Positions 27,301-33,753 of a stretch of DNA of 64,000 bases are shown here, one piece after another. Position 1 is the stretch's first letter; every line of letters begins with the position of its first letter. The notes under the pieces were generated by a model. The model was not told the origin of the DNA. It saw only the letters and a program-made list of their open reading frames with translations, and ran no database searches. The DNA comes from Hungatella sp. UBA5385 (GTDB taxonomy: Bacteria > Bacillota > Clostridia > Lachnospirales > Lachnospiraceae): contig DHOR01000040.1 of the NCBI GenBank assembly GCA_002409995.1, forward strand, positions 292,926 to 356,925, read 5' to 3'. The translations under genes and the position numbers were made by a program.

Positions 27301-28262
27301 TAATCCATAACAATGCGGCCGCTGACTGTCACGTTCTGTCCCATCTGCAAAGTACCGCCCCGCATGTAAATAAGTTCTACATCTTCCTCATTTCCATCTG
27401 CCACACCTGACTCAAGTATGGCATTGATCAGAGTAAGCTGTCCGCCATTTATATAGAACAAAGAGTCATTTTCATAAGGACGGTCGGGCCATGATACAAG
27501 TCTGATGTTTCCTGCATTAAGTATGTAGAGTTGACCATCTTTGATTTCCATAGGATTCATCACATAGATAGTTATCTCCCCAGGATCAACCCCCTCCTCC
27601 TTCATCTGTTCTGCTCTTTTTAAAGCTTCTTTTAATGTCTTTACAGGCTTATATGGAGTCAGACCAGTAATACTCCTGTTTTTTCTTGTTGAACGGGCTT
27701 CAGATGCGCTAGCCACAATTGTCCCATCAACAGTGCTTCCATCATCAGACAGCTTCGGAATTGCTCCGCCTGGGTTCCAATAAATAGCAGCCTCATCAAA
27801 TGGGTACTCGTCATCCAAAGTTTCCAGAGGAAAAGCCCCGTTAATTCTGTCATCTTCAATTGTCTCCAATGGAAGTGTTCCAGTGATCCTGTCATTTTCC
27901 TCTTCTTCTAAAGTCTCGGACAGAATCGTCTCACTAGTTTGCTCATCATTTTCTTTCTCTAATGTTTCCAGAGGGAGAATCTCATTAATCTTATTATCTT
28001 CCTCTGAAGAATTGGTTTCTTCCTTTGAATAATTAGTTTCTTCCTTTGGAACAGATTCTGAAGAGTTGGTTTCTTCTTCTCCCTCTTCTCTATCTGTTTC
28101 TGCCTCCTCAGCGTTATCTGAGTTCTTATCTGTGTTGTTATCAACAGCGCTGCCTTCATAGACAATGTCTGATGTCTCAGCATAGACCTGCTTCCCCTGC
28201 GCAGGCACTATCATCGTAATGCATAAAAGTAATGCTATTATCCTTTGTACTCTTTTTAACAT
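15372..28262 (-). CDS. Giant secreted repeat protein (~4,296 aa) with beta-helix segments
   Basis: The ATG at 28262 follows AAAGGTGAG and begins a signal peptide (MLKRVQRIIALLLCITMIV, cleavage near VYAE). Residues ~50-155 are acidic with repeated LPLETLE units; ~345-440 is a Glu/Thr/Ser-rich linker; ~575-600 is a DED run. Eight modules open with (I/V)Y(L/W/I)(D/N)G or the like, then a NDG/GxSP..AVKT(F/W/L)..A segment and a short (I/V)Y(I/V)(S/V)(G/N)T strand, near residues 160, 630, 890, 1835, 2650, 3100, 3400 and 3760. Between them, ~1190-1640 is rich in GGGIYS/GGGIY repeats and ~1920-2500 in MKDSSKI/MxGxSxI repeats, typical of right-handed beta-helix adhesins or Pmp-like proteins. No LPXTG, SLH or C-terminal TM segment is seen; the end is basic (INPPRRNLPR). 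A cell-surface adhesin role is inferred. Confidence 0.9.
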   Translation of the reverse strand: MLKRVQRIIALLLCITMIVPAQGKQVYAETSDIVYEGSAVDNNTDKNSDNAEEAETDREEGEEETNSSESVPKEETNYSKEETNSSEEDNKINEILPLETLEKENDEQTSETILSETLEEEENDRITGTLPLETIEDDRINGAFPLETLDDEYPFDEAAIYWNPGGAIPKLSDDGSTVDGTIVASASEARSTRKNRSITGLTPYKPVKTLKEALKRAEQMKEEGVDPGEITIYVMNPMEIKDGQLYILNAGNIRLVSWPDRPYENDSLFYINGGQLTLINAILESGVADGNEEDVELIYMRGGTLQMGQNVTVSGRIVMDYQSKIEELDWQEEKSEASNDVVGNDQSSEKETSDQATTEANTDTEGTTESETLEQEVTETLEVETSEQEETSAQEMTEIAAEETSVQTEADETTEQQISAAVEKETDFIIVTTETTAGDAFKAKIRKTDLKRIEFFNINDYTFSTEEDSVEMIRDTKTASTWRKPIIELLEGFGTNNESYLLDVRGDEETRKLEIVKTLYADGHSEEEFIDLFTLIETSEESWELTAYSEITASVRDTYSEVSTFDLSNEDSFDAESEGVEEDEDADGDEDADEDEDVSNGPGVIMAIPGAIKTQKTLIATRNTTGNTIYWNPGPSGTYEEGTYPAGHDTRYDGSLPEAPVKTWKTAVEKAEGGTIIAMNSVDLSKSTASDYIPVEGDGSSFLISSEAPETIVTVRPWSSNIQPAFIVGENKTLILKNVVLAGYIKNSIETETDMVYNDKGSIIIEENVTAESGYIYVEAYPQIEETPIKVTSTDSAYDGTIKLFYSLINENLYYRFRDVIVPYGDLKEDTDKDAVGKALSKRMVLHPSHRDDLHEEISKFDWMLRQDTTEDDSVENPENLELYAEYYYDAVYLDGVRGDDGNYGATCEYPVKTWAKAREIWYKEMGKSISARNEARDAGKTPEEIEERFPVPDVIYICGTVTVDTTEPVWELNDWPGDYDGGKVITEVKSHIDIPNKAGSTDSVHEIPKVLVKVTANGDLTINDVLIRNMTDDKDSDTIQVEGGILTFTGRTTLTGELLAKGINEGKTNTYGEHVVVSDGGTFTMADLWTGSIMRRQHGVTASGNGTSIIMNNGEIRENISYDKVLYDAGDTNQMIGAGVVITDGATFTMNGGTITKNTVYQYGAGVYLNGKDSIFVMNKGEISENKVAERYEANVSPSKTLRSYGIGVYSGTDSKVYIGNGTTPVEEVIIDGNNGYLVTGGGICSEGSLLKINQATVSNNFTNADNSSGNNYGIGIYASEQTTFEMDNSKVLSNYGSISYYGSAHGAGIYLNSTADNYIRGSEISNNKIGYEYSTSYSHGGGIFSSGKLEIEDTKIFGNQALYGGGIYFNGTELTIAESLVYSNIAKGVSYSRGYGGGIYINKGEVTLRDGTIIGGDNESEGNWGYEYGGGIYHSGGTLNLDAYSPGNIKVSNNYTSSNTNAESGGGIYSIRPLVMNNTEVSYNKTSMTGKGGGIYSSSTLTVTNSEIKFNTSQNGGGIYKNSDSMYMYKSTLELNTASECGGGFYGINSTGYFKDTTIKSNTAQNGGGIYTTSSINSTKNNYITDCFIVDNTASDKGGGVYSGGKADGTKLYPTKVCYIGTSTETFELSGNTAEYGGGIYTDIGTVNMDIAGTIKNTATVQGSNLYLKNADNWILQGTFQQPDTETKAGIYNIYLDVTSSSSLHSVYLDPVDVSIEKKNDADPDAIYLNTANSFLTYLREPPSNELGTLPIDLNEDNFKVGSIVIKPANTSKSTFFYKLRPDGMGLEPYYQKSYSKSLTNANVNVKYSTGDKLPRKTWLGGYNNNVVLIGEGVYLAGPESGGDDIEHNGTSPEDAVATFEKAHEILERQIKTAAENDKNKDGFSPFIYISGTVNIDDDEIWELDYSDTTKFASIGGINQKYADAEMAADEIPCDAQIRRFASFINKPMIVVGDDSNHVNFKTGKIIINGMLEAVIVNEQSSNSPIIKIMKDSTATLTGYSRLTNNYYSGVDVSGSLILTGKNGEENRQLLNIDGYYVQMLDSGKLEMNEYSRIIAEGDEERRGNINLYGVYSTSGNVDILMKDHSSIMKDGTMISSGIYASGSGSSIKMQGSSCIVNMNPSENTSKYGALVAFNGVEVEMGDSSSIDYPDTGRYIGAYVGKDSNFVMKDSSKIVNPTYGFYVDSNSKLVMKNTSKIENPNYGLYVAGIVDIQMQDFAEIANASTYGAYFVSGAQGSLSMNMNKDANKEDSAKIIANTGFYYNTAAPMNIYMGKSALVTRPDESKAGNGIYYHNTSGNNYIKLVHMKDNSRITGFDSAFYFSDYYSPVHIKMEGQAAVDGNNNGILERESNSYGSTHVNVEMSGDSRISGNTNYGIKLNGRVTFQEGSGKYHKITLEGNAIIGGRVNFYDASDPKSGNGKNGIYVNSPLELKMSGTSQIARNGGGDGSLNESIKGVYLTRYSSYYRAGASKITLSDEASINNNKGGIYAASGTQTYPNPCEITLEGEASIEDNTDAVYLMGTDQRIELKESAYIGQATLKDNISLDNYGSLILDGRSVIKSLIYLRTSTNPITMTHEVPDPSREYQLWLAEGFLGKTVVQPDDPTGGAGGLTDVTSQFNYFKKIGADGLAEQQNLVKSAPNIILTGENNVYLSGNGNDNNDGNSPTTAVRTFKHAKKLLETGYFTEGANILICNSIVYVEPEDTDWSFDSEGKVTNAQSGDRWSPKVVRYKDYSEQLIGLYNSTNVNYASEVTFKNIIIDGGSDEIILNTSSGHEVLYIGPGTTAYLKEGAVLQNNKAVYNKNFGDNTTIGVKVNGGTLEIDGGIIRNMVRESTGTNSNYWFSSAITCQGSTNYPAKLIMKSGQIVNNTMNLPNVTNYNSRLGTIYLVGEDTQMVMSGGVIENNKIITKNQSPRTGTIVTYDASIQLDGGIIRSNISYRGSGINYYNTSATSKGSLIISGGQITGNTTPDPSNLQPQGTCSPVFIEGNNFQLKGGGADIRDNIYLSNTNNIVKVSGRISQTGRVYHLYLAQGNGITQFKKGSVVVQPDGSYITDASPYLNYFRVHSSTYVLDMGQSSKTAGTVAGVTEDKCLVLMKAVYLDSVKGLVTNDGSTPAKAVSTFTKAKEVGALGDGSASHYVIYISGKAVNTKDETTWSLPEPAYMCRYTGFPIYDVNGNETPEIKRAYYGHLIEPAYKLAMDHLTVYGRRITDTTTSNGDSIVKINLGITVTVGENVVFERNYNIGSYIAEDGIADNLSSMGGAVFVDAGGQLSMSAGSIQDTDSSYGSAIYLEASKTDPGVFGKLYLTGSPVITGKVYLNGESTVTAAYIEPDSAYKPEQALRIAVGNDYDGRPVISYSDGTIPGYDEMKSYVFDDAIQGLYDIVNRTGERKIMELSMRRAIYLDGKAGNDISGNGLTPETAFKTLKKVYESIGKNPGTNGVLVLVADTVEISAATGEPAEVELMNILVKETNGSSHYEGYYKDTDCTIDIIGQVYFKRYAQPDEFTKDDSVYTGFDKSTLLNTLFHVKDGGSFTISGIYVDGHSQDTIGSDITLTATGVEAKSPLITVEGTGVLKAARAEGVTNGVATATLFTNNINTNMKSKKLGEYNESVIKEGSGAGIELLEEGTAYLEYTEFKNLELGEEVVAGGTDVYSNGYLHFSLWTLFNGTVYLEGFGTVDEYKETSCYLTVDVYGTPALNDFQVLMRDPYKGRTVVVYEEGITATQKDAATFRLEERVKDFFYLSNREDYPNILELSVPVAVYIDGEKGIDEGEDRVAGSTPETPVKTLKRAYELLKTRGGNTIYVVNTIQITATAEVTGGFYQGSDGNVVLGSTNKVKIVRYIQPDFARNDPALADEKGYKVDDFTGVLLNVADGGSAEFNKNIFFDGHSEPKTGTDYRMEAVVSRTSEAKAPMITVEEGGVLKLKEGVTLKDNNNTYDVEKESEGLDGGAVYNSGTGSTDGALFTNNAAKKGSGVYQDGEFTILSAPEKLENHSFYLTTDYTGTQDAPVWGTDHVILVGTMIPDNIGFEVDMDHAVKGRDVIRFTDSSAYNPNADAEHDHFRLGLTVPMDLFLVEDNMNPEVLELQNWEILDVEVPQDIYLVVKRKGSFENSTKLTAIRTKAPGDDLFSSPEYTIKNKGIYEVKVFVESFVNRNIETGISHDLMNLLDTPYSLLNNTDMYLAIKGLDDGSSGSGFTFNETPLKLYAESKETPVLLGELKSGNEGNFAFVGAFGPGFVDKYKDMSFPIKGEGVTREGAQEHIDGSSSTGIVNARAKYEMKYRIEINPPRRNLPR

Positions 28263-28603
28263 ACACTCACCTTTCCGTTTTATAATTCTCCCGTTTTTTA
28301 TTTCTGAATCTCCCACTACTGACTTTCTTTTACTCTCCCATTGCTATTATTGACTTACAATTACAGACATCTCCCCAAGAAGCGAATTGCTTACGATGAA
28401 ACTGTATATTCAAAGTTATCCTACAATGGCATACTTCAGAGTAATATTAACTTTTTTATTTTTAACATTCTATACATTTGTTGTGAATTATACTTTTTTC
28501 GTTCTCTATTTAGTTCAGACATAATTAATAATATATGAATTTAATAATTTCAATCCTCCAGTAAATTCATAATAAAAACAGAACATTTTTAGTTTAATGA
28601 GCA
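28263..28603. promoter_or_regulatory. Long AT-rich leader of the giant gene with four GGGAGA boxes
   Basis: No gene is seen in this ~340-bp gap. On the minus strand GGGAGA occurs four times just before the start codon (plus-strand TCTCCC at 28287, 28309, 28334 and 28370). A TATAAT lies further upstream (about 28494 region) without a clear -35. The leader would be about 220 nt. GGA-containing boxes could be protein-binding sites in RNA (CsrA-like); this is speculative. Confidence 0.35.
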
Positions 28604-28644
28604 CAAAAAAAGACTACACTGTTTTATCATAACAGTGCAGTCTT
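28604..28644 (-). terminator. Intrinsic terminator of the MacB-like ABC operon
   Basis: AAGACTGCACTGTT/AACAGTGTAGTCTT (one G-T pair) around an ATGATA loop, followed by TTTTTTT on the minus strand, 5 nt after the permease stop codon. Confidence 0.92.
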
Positions 28645-28648
28645 AAAT

Positions 28649-30007
28649 CTATTCATTCCTAATTGCAGCCAGCGGACTTAGCTTCATAGCGCGAAGTGCA
28701 GGGAAAAATCCGGCTATCATACCAACAAAGATTGCAAAACCAATAGAAGCCAGAGAAAGCAGCGGCGGTATTCTGGAGATATCTCCTTCAATTCCAGCCA
28801 TCAATTCACCGGAAAGGAACTTATTCACCAGCAGTGAGATTCCATAACTTAATACCACACCTATAATCCCTCCCATAAATCCAATAAATCCTGATTCCAG
28901 AAGGAACATATTTCTGATATTTCTCATATCGCAGCCTAAAACCTTAATAATTCCTATCTCCTTTGTTCTCTCGTAAATGGACATCATCATGGTATTGGCA
29001 ATACCGATGGCAGCTACAAACAGGGATACGGCTCCAATGCCTCCTAAAACAGCCTGAACCATATTGGACTGCTTCTGTGATTGCTCCAGCCACTCCATGT
29101 TGCTGTTTGCCTGATAGCCCATATCAGTGATCATCTTCTGAACTTTCATAACATTATCCATGCCATCCACTTCTACAACAGCCTGATTGTAGATAAAATA
29201 GCTGTAGGGTTTTCCCTTTTTATTAGTAGGCTGATCAGGAATAGGTTGTTTCTTAAATATCTGTTTCAGCTGGGTTTTTAAGCAGTCAATATCCACATAG
29301 ACACTGTAGCTGAAATTATTCCAGTCCTCAAGTCCGCCTTCAACCAGTCCTGATGTGGGAATTAAATATTTCTTCGGCGGTTTTACAGTTGTTCCATTTT
29401 CACCACTTCCTCCGCTTTGTGACTGATAATAGGCACTAACATCGAAAATAACGAATATGGGCTTATTAATAAAATCAATGTCAGGTACATCGGAATCATC
29501 ATAATACCTGTTCGATGATGATTTAGGATTATGAAACTGTCTTGCAACCATGTTGCCTACTACCATCTGGAGTTCCTGAGAATCACTGTCCGGCAGTTTT
29601 CCCTGTGCCAGTGGAATATTCTTCATATACTCCTGAGTTACTCCTACAAGATTAATATTTGCCTGATAAACCCCCTGTCTCATTAGCACATAGGTCTCAA
29701 GTAAGGGGGTGGCAGATTTTACATGTTCTAAACGGCGAAAGCTATCCACCACCTCATCCGTCATATAATTGGGTTCAGTTCCGCTGTCTGACCCTCCCCA
29801 CATAGCATCGGAATATACAGTAATTTCCGTAAGGCTTCCATAGGAAGCGAATTGCTCCATTGTCAGTTCATTAAGGCCAATACCCAGAGATACCATAACC
29901 ACAATGGAAGCCGTACCGATTACAACCCCCAAAACAGTCAGGAATGTTCTGAGCTTTCGGCGTCTTAAATTATTAACACTCATGGAAAGCAAGTCACTAA
30001 ATCTCAT
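28649..30007 (-). CDS. MacB/FtsX-type ABC transporter permease
   Basis: 452 aa. TM1 lies at about 18-40 (RTFLTVLGVVIGTASIVVMVSLGIG), then a ~240-residue extracytoplasmic MacB periplasmic-core-like domain, then three C-terminal TM helices (from GGIGAVSLFVAAIGIANTMMMSIYERTKEIG onward, ending PALRAMKLSPLAAIRNE). The ERTKEIGIIKVLG motif is the family coupling helix. It overlaps the preceding COG1361-like gene by 11 nt and ends at a terminator. This type is not a classical importer: MacB-like proteins transmit ATP energy to extracytoplasmic partners, exporting peptides or driving surface remodelling. Confidence 0.92.
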   Translation of the reverse strand: MRFSDLLSMSVNNLRRRKLRTFLTVLGVVIGTASIVVMVSLGIGLNELTMEQFASYGSLTEITVYSDAMWGGSDSGTEPNYMTDEVVDSFRRLEHVKSATPLLETYVLMRQGVYQANINLVGVTQEYMKNIPLAQGKLPDSDSQELQMVVGNMVARQFHNPKSSSNRYYDDSDVPDIDFINKPIFVIFDVSAYYQSQSGGSGENGTTVKPPKKYLIPTSGLVEGGLEDWNNFSYSVYVDIDCLKTQLKQIFKKQPIPDQPTNKKGKPYSYFIYNQAVVEVDGMDNVMKVQKMITDMGYQANSNMEWLEQSQKQSNMVQAVLGGIGAVSLFVAAIGIANTMMMSIYERTKEIGIIKVLGCDMRNIRNMFLLESGFIGFMGGIIGVVLSYGISLLVNKFLSGELMAGIEGDISRIPPLLSLASIGFAIFVGMIAGFFPALRAMKLSPLAAIRNE

Positions 30008-31817
30008 CGCCTATATCCTCTTCCTCTGCCTTTCTCTTTTTGCGCTTCTTAACTACTACAACGATAACAATAATTACCACTACAAGAGCTGCTATAGCTC
30101 CCGCAATAATATAGTTTGAATATTTCTGAATTCCGGTTGGTTCTGCATCTACAGGAAATTCTCCCATATCATCCCCCATATCAAAGTCAGGGTCCATTGG
30201 TTCCGTCACCATAAGAATCATCTCTTTTTCAATAGGATCGCTGACAACTCCGTTCTCATCTTCATAGGTAATGAGAATCTTAATCTTACCGTCATCCATA
30301 GTAGGTGCAGCGCCGGTAATCATGGCATCTACGCTCTGTGATTCTCCCGGCTTAATATTGCCTACATAGCTGTCTGTCTTCTGAATGGAGTCTCCTTCAA
30401 ATGTAGCCATTACATTATATAGAAGTACTCTTCCTGTATTATTAATTGGAAACATAACATTGGTTTCTGACCCTACGGAAATGGAATCCGGCATAATATC
30501 TATAGTTCCTGTATTTAAACGGGACATCTGCTTCACAGGTATATCAACTGTCACCTTTTCCTCTGCGTTTTTAAATTCAGGGCTGTCGTATTTCTCATTG
30601 ATGGTAATTGCATAGGTTCTCTGCTCTGCCCATGCACCTGCCCGCAGTCTCACCCTGAGCTCTGTTGTCTGCCCTGCTCCGAGAGTATTGACTACAAAAG
30701 AGGATGAACCAGCATCTGTGGTAAAAACAGCACTGTCTGATACCTTCTCTGAATCCAGTGTGAACAGGATATTGCTGGCTGTTACATTTTCAGATGCGTT
30801 TTTCATACTGAGAATCAGTTCGAAATCTTCACCAGCATAAATGGTCTCCGGTATGGTTTGAAAAGTATCTACGATGATACGGGCTTTTGTTCTGTCATTA
30901 ACATCAAAATCGCCCATCTCCTCTTCTTTTTCTTTGTTCTGTACCCTTACATAGAAAACCTCTTCTGCCTTCTGAATGTCTCCATCAGAGCTGTCCCGGT
31001 ATTCAATGGTATAGGTAATTGGGTAGTAGCCGCTGTAAACCTCCTTACGGATTGCCATGCTATAAGGAACCGTAACTACTTCTCCGCCACCCAGTCTGTC
31101 AATATGACGGATATAATTGCCATCATTAATATCAAAGGGGAATTTAGTGCTGTCTTCGCTGAGTCCCATGCGGACATTGATATCAAAGGCTGTAATGTTG
31201 GAAGCATTACGCAGGTTTAAACTGAAGTTCATCACCTCTGGGTATGTACCATAAGGAGTGTTTTGATTTTCTCCAAGTTCGAAGCGGATGGTTCCTTCGT
31301 CTTTATCAGTTTCTGTGGTGTCTGTGGCTTTGGAAACCCAGATATTGATCCAGTCTGTGCTTCCTGACATTCCCTCTCCATTGACAATTACCGGAACAGA
31401 ATAGTAACCTTCCGGAATATCCCTTCTTAATCTGGCAGAAAGGGAAACATTCTTAGAGGTTCCCGCTCTTACTGTTCCAACACGAACCGGATTAAAGATA
31501 TCTGAAGTAACTTCAAAAGGGAATACATCTCCCGTATATCTGCTGCCCTCTTCATCACTTTCCGAATCAAATTCACTGTCAACTGCACTATCATCAAAAT
31601 AAATCTTAACATCAGTGTAATCCTGATTATCATCATTGGTAAGCACCATATTCAATGTTATCTTTTGTCCGGTTTTACCGGTAGGTGTTTTCTTAACATC
31701 CAAATATTTATTCTTTTGCATCCCATATTGGGCGGCTAACGACGAAAGCGGAAGACAGCTTAAAATTGTTATAACTACTAACAACCATACAATCCCACTT
31801 CTACCTCTCTTCTTCAT
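29997..31817 (-). CDS. COG1361-like (CARDB/S-layer-type) membrane-anchored protein
   Basis: About 606 aa from the ATG at 31817, behind AGGAGG. A signal peptide (MKKRGRSGIVWLLVVITIL, ending near SSLAAQ) is followed by tandem Ig/CARDB-like beta domains (repeated strands of the type TLNMVLTNDDNQDYTDVKIYF, FSLNLRNASNITAFDINV, LILSMKNASENVTASNILF, VMFPINNTGRVLLYNV). It ends in a TM helix (YIIAGAIAALVVVIIVIVVV) and a KKRKKRKAEEED tail. It overlaps the ATPase and permease genes on either side. The gene order ATPase-COG1361-permease recurs in Firmicutes; the protein probably sits outside the membrane as the partner of the permease. Confidence 0.85.
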   Translation of the reverse strand: MKKRGRSGIVWLLVVITILSCLPLSSLAAQYGMQKNKYLDVKKTPTGKTGQKITLNMVLTNDDNQDYTDVKIYFDDSAVDSEFDSESDEEGSRYTGDVFPFEVTSDIFNPVRVGTVRAGTSKNVSLSARLRRDIPEGYYSVPVIVNGEGMSGSTDWINIWVSKATDTTETDKDEGTIRFELGENQNTPYGTYPEVMNFSLNLRNASNITAFDINVRMGLSEDSTKFPFDINDGNYIRHIDRLGGGEVVTVPYSMAIRKEVYSGYYPITYTIEYRDSSDGDIQKAEEVFYVRVQNKEKEEEMGDFDVNDRTKARIIVDTFQTIPETIYAGEDFELILSMKNASENVTASNILFTLDSEKVSDSAVFTTDAGSSSFVVNTLGAGQTTELRVRLRAGAWAEQRTYAITINEKYDSPEFKNAEEKVTVDIPVKQMSRLNTGTIDIMPDSISVGSETNVMFPINNTGRVLLYNVMATFEGDSIQKTDSYVGNIKPGESQSVDAMITGAAPTMDDGKIKILITYEDENGVVSDPIEKEMILMVTEPMDPDFDMGDDMGEFPVDAEPTGIQKYSNYIIAGAIAALVVVIIVIVVVVKKRKKRKAEEEDIGDEI

Positions 31818-32562
31818 CCCCATGATCCTCCTCTGTCTCAACGTGTTGTTGCTCTTCTATCTTAACAATCTTTCCATCTACAATATGGAACTGCCTGTCT
31901 GCAAATCCGGCTATGTAAGTATCGTGAGTTACCATGATCAAAGTCTGGTTCTGTTCTCTCACGATTTTGCGCATCAGAGTTAATATCTCTTTTGTTGTCT
32001 TGGAATCCAGGTTCCCTGTGGGCTCATCTGCAAATATAATCTGGGGATTAACCGCGAGAGCTCTGGCAATACCCACACGCTGCTGCTGACCGCCACTCAT
32101 CTCATTGGCCTTGTGCTTCATCTGCTGTTCCAGACCTACCAGTTTTAGATACTTTTTCGCCCTCTGGTTTCGTATCTTCCTGGGTATTCCACGAAAGGAC
32201 AGGGGCAAAGCTACATTTTCAACTGCATTCATAGTCTGCAGCAAATTATAAGACTGAAAAATGAATCCTACATGCTCACGCCGGAAAGATACCAGCTGGT
32301 TCTCTGTCAGCTTCTCGATATGTTTACCTGTAATAACAATCTGTCCCTTGGTTGGTTTCTCTAAACCAGCAAGCATGTTGAGCAGGGTGGATTTGCCGGA
32401 ACCGGAAGGTCCTACGATTGCACAGAATTCGCCTTTATGAACAGAAAAATCAACGCCGTTTAATGCGTATACTTTTGTATTGCCTACTTTATAGATTTTG
32501 TATAGATTTTTTGCCTGAATAATAGGTATCTTTTTATCTGATTGGGCTTTGCTGTTTTCCAA
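31801..32562 (-). CDS. ABC transporter ATPase (MacB/LolD type)
   Basis: 253 aa. Walker A is VGPSGSGKSTLLNM, the Q loop GFIFQSYNLLQT, the signature MSGGQQQRVGIARAL, Walker B IIFADEPTGNLDS and the H loop MVTHDTYI. TTG start at 32562 behind GGGAGG. It is the first gene of the three-gene operon with a COG1361-like protein and a MacB-like permease, overlapping the former. It lies on the same strand as the giant surface-protein gene further downstream. Confidence 0.93.
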   Translation of the reverse strand: MENSKAQSDKKIPIIQAKNLYKIYKVGNTKVYALNGVDFSVHKGEFCAIVGPSGSGKSTLLNMLAGLEKPTKGQIVITGKHIEKLTENQLVSFRREHVGFIFQSYNLLQTMNAVENVALPLSFRGIPRKIRNQRAKKYLKLVGLEQQMKHKANEMSGGQQQRVGIARALAVNPQIIFADEPTGNLDSKTTKEILTLMRKIVREQNQTLIMVTHDTYIAGFADRQFHIVDGKIVKIEEQQHVETEEDHGDEEER

Positions 32563-32606
32563 AATAGATACCTCCCTTTTTGTCTTAGTGTACTACTCTG
32601 CTCATA

Positions 32607-32635
32607 ATTATACAACAGAACAAGGAGTTGGTCAT
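32607..32635 (-). promoter_or_regulatory. Putative promoter of the MacB-like ABC operon
   Basis: TATAAT (32612-32607) with ATGACC 17 bp upstream (32635-32630) on the minus strand. The -10 is perfect and the -35 is moderate. Confidence 0.45.
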
Positions 32636-32744
32636 TCCGAATTTTCTTAAGGTTCCTTAAATATTCCTTACACGTTCTTCCACACCTTCCAAGAAAGAGA
32701 AAAATGATTGAAAAAAGAGACTAGTATTTTTCTTGATTATGCTT

Positions 32745-32750
32745 TATAAT
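32745..32750 (+). promoter_or_regulatory. -10 element upstream of pyrB
   Basis: A consensus TATAAT lies 80 bp before pyrB. No good -35 was found at 17 bp. The leader forms a small CAGGGAA/TTCCTG hairpin; no PyrR-binding consensus was recognised. Confidence 0.4.
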
Positions 32751-32829
32751 GGTTGGAGGATTTCAGGGAAGACTTTTCCTGTTGGACTCATTAACCCCCA
32801 TAAATTAGAGAGGATAAAGGAGATTCACT

Positions 32830-33753
32830 ATGAGACATTTATTAAACCCATTGGATTTTAGTGTGGAAGAAACAGACAGGCTTTTACTTTTAGCCAAAGA
32901 TATTGAAGAGAATCTTCCAAAGTATTCACATGTGTGTGATGGAAAAAAATTAGCTACATTATTTTATGAGCCAAGTACAAGAACTCGTTTGAGTTTTGAA
33001 GCTGCCATGTTAAATTTAGGGGGCAGCGTACTGGGCTTTTCTTCTGCTGACTCCAGTTCTGCTGCCAAAGGCGAAAGTGTTGCTGATACAATTCGGGTTA
33101 TTTCATGTTACGCAGATATCTGTGCTATGAGACATCCAAAAGAAGGAGCTCCTCTGGTTGCTGCTACTTTTTCCGATATTCCTGTTATTAATGCAGGTGA
33201 TGGCGGACATCAGCATCCCACACAGACATTAACCGATTTATTATCAATCCGTTCTTTAAAAGGCAGTTTAGATAACCTGACCATTGGTCTCTGCGGAGAC
33301 TTAAAGTTTGGGCGTACTGTTCATTCCCTCATTAATGCATTGGTAAGATACCATAACATCAAGTTTGTTCTTATTTCCCCGCCTGAGCTTCGTATTCCAG
33401 AATATATCCGAGAAGATGTGCTAAAAGAGAATCATGTTGAATTTACAGAGATAGACAGTCTTGATGAAGCTATGCCCACTCTTGATATACTATACATGAC
33501 CCGCGTTCAGAAGGAGCGTTTCTTTAATGAGGAGGACTATATCCGATTAAAAGACTGTTACATACTGGATAAGCAAAAAATGAAACTGGCAAAAGAAGAT
33601 ATGTACGTTCTTCATCCCCTTCCAAGAGTCAACGAAATCTCTGTGGAAATAGATGAAGATCCAAGAGCAGCTTATTTCAAACAGGCTCAGTATGGCGTAT
33701 ATGTTCGTATGGCACTGATCATGACTTTACTGGAGGTGGAAAAACCATGTTAA
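32830..33753 (+). CDS. pyrB: Aspartate carbamoyltransferase catalytic subunit
   Basis: First committed step of pyrimidine synthesis (carbamoyl phosphate plus aspartate to carbamoyl-aspartate). 307 aa with the carbamoyl-phosphate loop YEPSTRTRLSFEAAM, HPTQTLTDL, GDLKFGRTVHSL and the C-terminal HPLPRVNEI. A strong AAAGGAG precedes the ATG. It overlaps pyrI by 7 nt, so the two subunits are made together as a regulated holoenzyme. Confidence 0.97.
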   Translation: MRHLLNPLDFSVEETDRLLLLAKDIEENLPKYSHVCDGKKLATLFYEPSTRTRLSFEAAMLNLGGSVLGFSSADSSSAAKGESVADTIRVISCYADICAMRHPKEGAPLVAATFSDIPVINAGDGGHQHPTQTLTDLLSIRSLKGSLDNLTIGLCGDLKFGRTVHSLINALVRYHNIKFVLISPPELRIPEYIREDVLKENHVEFTEIDSLDEAMPTLDILYMTRVQKERFFNEEDYIRLKDCYILDKQKMKLAKEDMYVLHPLPRVNEISVEIDEDPRAAYFKQAQYGVYVRMALIMTLLEVEKPC

